Assembly (NCBI RefSeq): GCF_028858725.1
Contig: NC_084771.1
Location: 5,422,915 to 5,486,914, forward strand
DNA from: Colius striatus
Taxonomy: Eukaryota; Chordata; Aves; Coliiformes; Coliidae
Reading direction: 5' to 3'
Length of the DNA stretch: 64,000 nucleotides
Position 1 is the stretch's first letter. The number at the start of each line of letters is the position of its first letter. The notes beneath the pieces are model-generated. The model was given only the letters and a program-made list of their open reading frames with translations, ran no database searches and had not been told where the DNA came from. Shown one piece after another: positions 61,452 through 64,000 of this stretch. A program made the translations under genes and the position numbers.

Positions 61452-64000
61452 ATGTCCAATCCACAGGCAACTCTAAATGCAATATGTGACTGCATAAAAC
61501 ATTTTTAAAGATAAGATTGATCAACACCTTTGAATGGCCATGGATCCATGACCAGGGTTCATGACCTCTAAAATACTGAAAAGGGAATCGGTATCCATAC
61601 TGTACGGGCTTGATGATGTCCATCCAACTTTATGTCAGTTTTGAATTTGTTTTCACATGCAAGGTGTGACTGGAAGATTTGAAAAATCATTTAGAGCTGT
61701 TTCTAATAGATGGGAAGTTTGCACCAACTGTGACAGCTAGAATGTGGACGTCTTCCTATATTTCCTATATCCAAAAGATATTCCTGGCAAAAACTACAAG
61801 GAAAAGAAATAATGTGCAGAAACAAGTGTGTTTGCAAACTGGTCTTGTATGTTCTTTAGTAACTAAAACATTATTTTTTGCCTACTGATAAGCATTAATA
61901 AGAATGGAAAATGCAGTTTTCTTCCCTAAAATCAAACTAGCGAACTAACTGGCAAACACTATAATCCCTGACAGAAATGCCTCCACATCAGGGGTCAATT
62001 TAGTTCTGTTTCTTCTTTTTTGGTTGATGGGGTTTTTTTTTTTTTGGCAGGAGGGTTTGTTCGTTGGGGGTTTTTTTGTGCTAGTTTCAGGCTGTCTTGT
62101 TTTGTAATATTGGTGCAATACTACAGACTGTGTTAGAGAAGGCACCAATAAATGGATTGTTACGTTACTGGGAAGGATGTTATTAAAGGATTTAGGAAAG
62201 ATGTTGCTTCTAGGTGATACAGATCATTTTTCTGAGGTAAAATGGAAACTTATAAAACAGATGTGTGTATAGATGCCTGTGTAGACTTGTGCATGTTGAT
62301 GATCTTGATTATTAGAAAAATGTATAACAGCCGAATCTAGAATTGATTGTTTTGCTGTGCAGTGGTTAAAATTGCTTTTAGCATTCTACATAAGATTTAA
62401 AATGGATTGTTAACTTCTCTCTTGTTTCTTATAATAAGCACTTGTGTGTATGTTACTGTAGTGAGTGTTGTGGATTTCACTGCAGTAATAACCATTTTAT
62501 CTGTTTATCATTAGCTGTCTATATGTTTTTTTCTTATATATATGTGTTGACATTTTAAGTCATATTTTAAAGGACACATCTCAATCTTTGTCTGCATTTC
62601 CTTTTTTTTTTCAGGAATTTTCATATCTATTGCACCCATATATTTGCTTGTTAGGTGTCAAGATTTCTACTTCCTTGTTGTTCCCATTAGCAGATACAGT
62701 ATATTTTCATCGCATGTGTCCAATTAGATGCCGTGTTACCTTTTCTTAGGCATAGTTTCAAAGGCAAAGCAGTATGCTATCACTTACTTCTGCAGTGTTA
62801 ATCTAAATGTACATTGGAGTACTCCATATTTTATTTTAAGCATTAATAAAGTTATCAAATGAGCCTCATTTCCACATCCATAAGATGAAATTGAAATAAA
62901 ATATAGGCTGATTCTATCCCAAACTTCAAAATGTCTTAATTATCAAAGTAGTTTTTAATTGTAAGCTTATATCCTCTTCATTGTAAATAAATTCTGTATA
63001 ATATACTTTCACAAAAACAGAGTTCAACGTACAGCTGAACTCCTAGGTAACAGATTTATTTTTTTCCTCTTCAAAGTTTAATATACATTCTTTATTTCTT
63101 ATAGGTAGGTGAGCCCGACCCAACTTGAAGAGTTCATTTAATGCTGCTATCTTCTCAGTACCTATTCCTTAGTCTTTCCTAGCTTTCCCCTAGGTGGCAC
63201 CCCGGCCCACAGAACAGCTCCTGGAGACTTCAGGGCAAGAAAGTTCCAGCTACAGATGTGCCAGCTGCGGGTGCATAAGCATCTTCAAACTCTACTCAGT
63301 TCTCCTTCCCTCATGTAACCACTTGTAAAGTGTCTCAGAAATAAAATTGTGTCCATACTAGGTCAGAAATAGTAATGATGAGAACATGGACAACAAAAAT
63401 TTAGTAGTATGAACTATTATTTACTTGAAAAATCAACTTGGAAGTGTCTCATGTAGATGACTTAATTCCTTTTCATTAAAGGGAGGGAGGACACTGCAAT
63501 GCAATAGACTATGGCACATGTGCTTATTTGGGTAACAAAGGACTACTGTTGTCTGTATAGGGCTTCATGTCACTACCACTTCATTTATGTCTGTTTCCTA
63601 GTCCAAGCTCCAATCCCAGTCCTGCTTTACTGTCAGTATTACCAGTTCCTCTGCCCCTCGTGTTGTTTCTTTAGCCACTAAATACAAATTGTGGTGGGGT
63701 AAATGAAAGTCCTTCTTCTCAAGCATGACAGAATTAAGTAAAAAGAAGTTAATCTGAGGGTCTGAAAAGCCACATAATTTACTTTTAAGGGAGGATTACT
63801 CTGTATGATGATTAGAGATGTGTTTTGTCTTCATACATAACACCAAAGCATACCATTCCATGCCCTCTTTGGAACAGAGGGCAATAAAGATTTAATGATG
63901 AACAAAAAAGAGAAAAGCAAGTCCTAGACTATAGCTTTGTTGCAAGTGGAAGAAGCTTTATGTCTTCTGGGATATCTGACAGCAAAATAGGAGCAGATGT

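Larger units (their letters stand above)
55861..64000. other. Right-hand non-coding stretch, no gene found
   Basis: AT-leaning sequence with only short overlapping frames. It holds a T run at 57,243-57,256, a poly(A) signature at 60,152-60,180 and the inverted repeat at 61,392-61,451. I see no exon with credible splice sites or similarity. Confidence 0.5.

Overview
The window is nuclear DNA from a sauropsid vertebrate, almost certainly a bird. Three split genes with canonical GT-AG introns are readable. The only recognisable interspersed repeats are fragments of CR1 LINEs, the dominant avian retroposon, including one with the typical 3' end. Gene starts sit in CpG islands and introns are short compared with mammals. 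There is no operon structure, CRISPR array, prokaryotic mobile element or phage signal.

Layout. (1) 1-450: the last coding exon of an unidentified + strand gene, with two poly(A) signals just after the stop. (2) 450-13,360: non-coding sequence with two CR1 fragments. (3) 13,362-23,801, minus strand: a complete nine-exon gene for iduronate 2-sulfatase (IDS). The reconstructed product is 551 aa. Exons 2 to 8 have exactly the lengths I recall for the human exons. A CpG island at 23,580-24,170 marks its promoter and carries a small GC-rich minisatellite. Intron 7 holds a minus-strand CR1 fragment abutting an unexplained GC-rich island. (4) 24,170-41,580: about 17 kb between two divergent genes, with no gene found and one AT-rich minisatellite. 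(5) 42,117-51,252, plus strand: a complete seven-exon TMEM185A gene (349 aa) with its own CpG island and a tiny upstream ORF. (6) 53,478-54,982, minus strand: a two-coding-exon EOLA1/CXorf40-type ASCH-domain gene (154 aa), convergent with TMEM185A, with a CpG island containing a GC-box array. (7) 55,900-64,000: no gene found, but there is a strikingly perfect inverted repeat at 61,392-61,451 and a retrocopy-like AATAAA plus poly(A) signature at 60,152-60,180.

The three named genes are neighbours in human Xq28, so the window is the avian counterpart of that block. As I recall the human map, EOLA1 and TMEM185A appear inverted as a pair relative to IDS. The genes are not functionally linked: a lysosomal sulfatase, a multi-pass membrane protein and a small PUA-like (ASCH) protein.

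All gene models were assembled by eye from reading frames, splice sites and remembered family sequences; no alignment was run. I see no convincing new biological system. The most unusual items are the hairpin at 61.4 kb, the intronic GC island at 16.6 kb and the unidentified terminal exon at the left edge.
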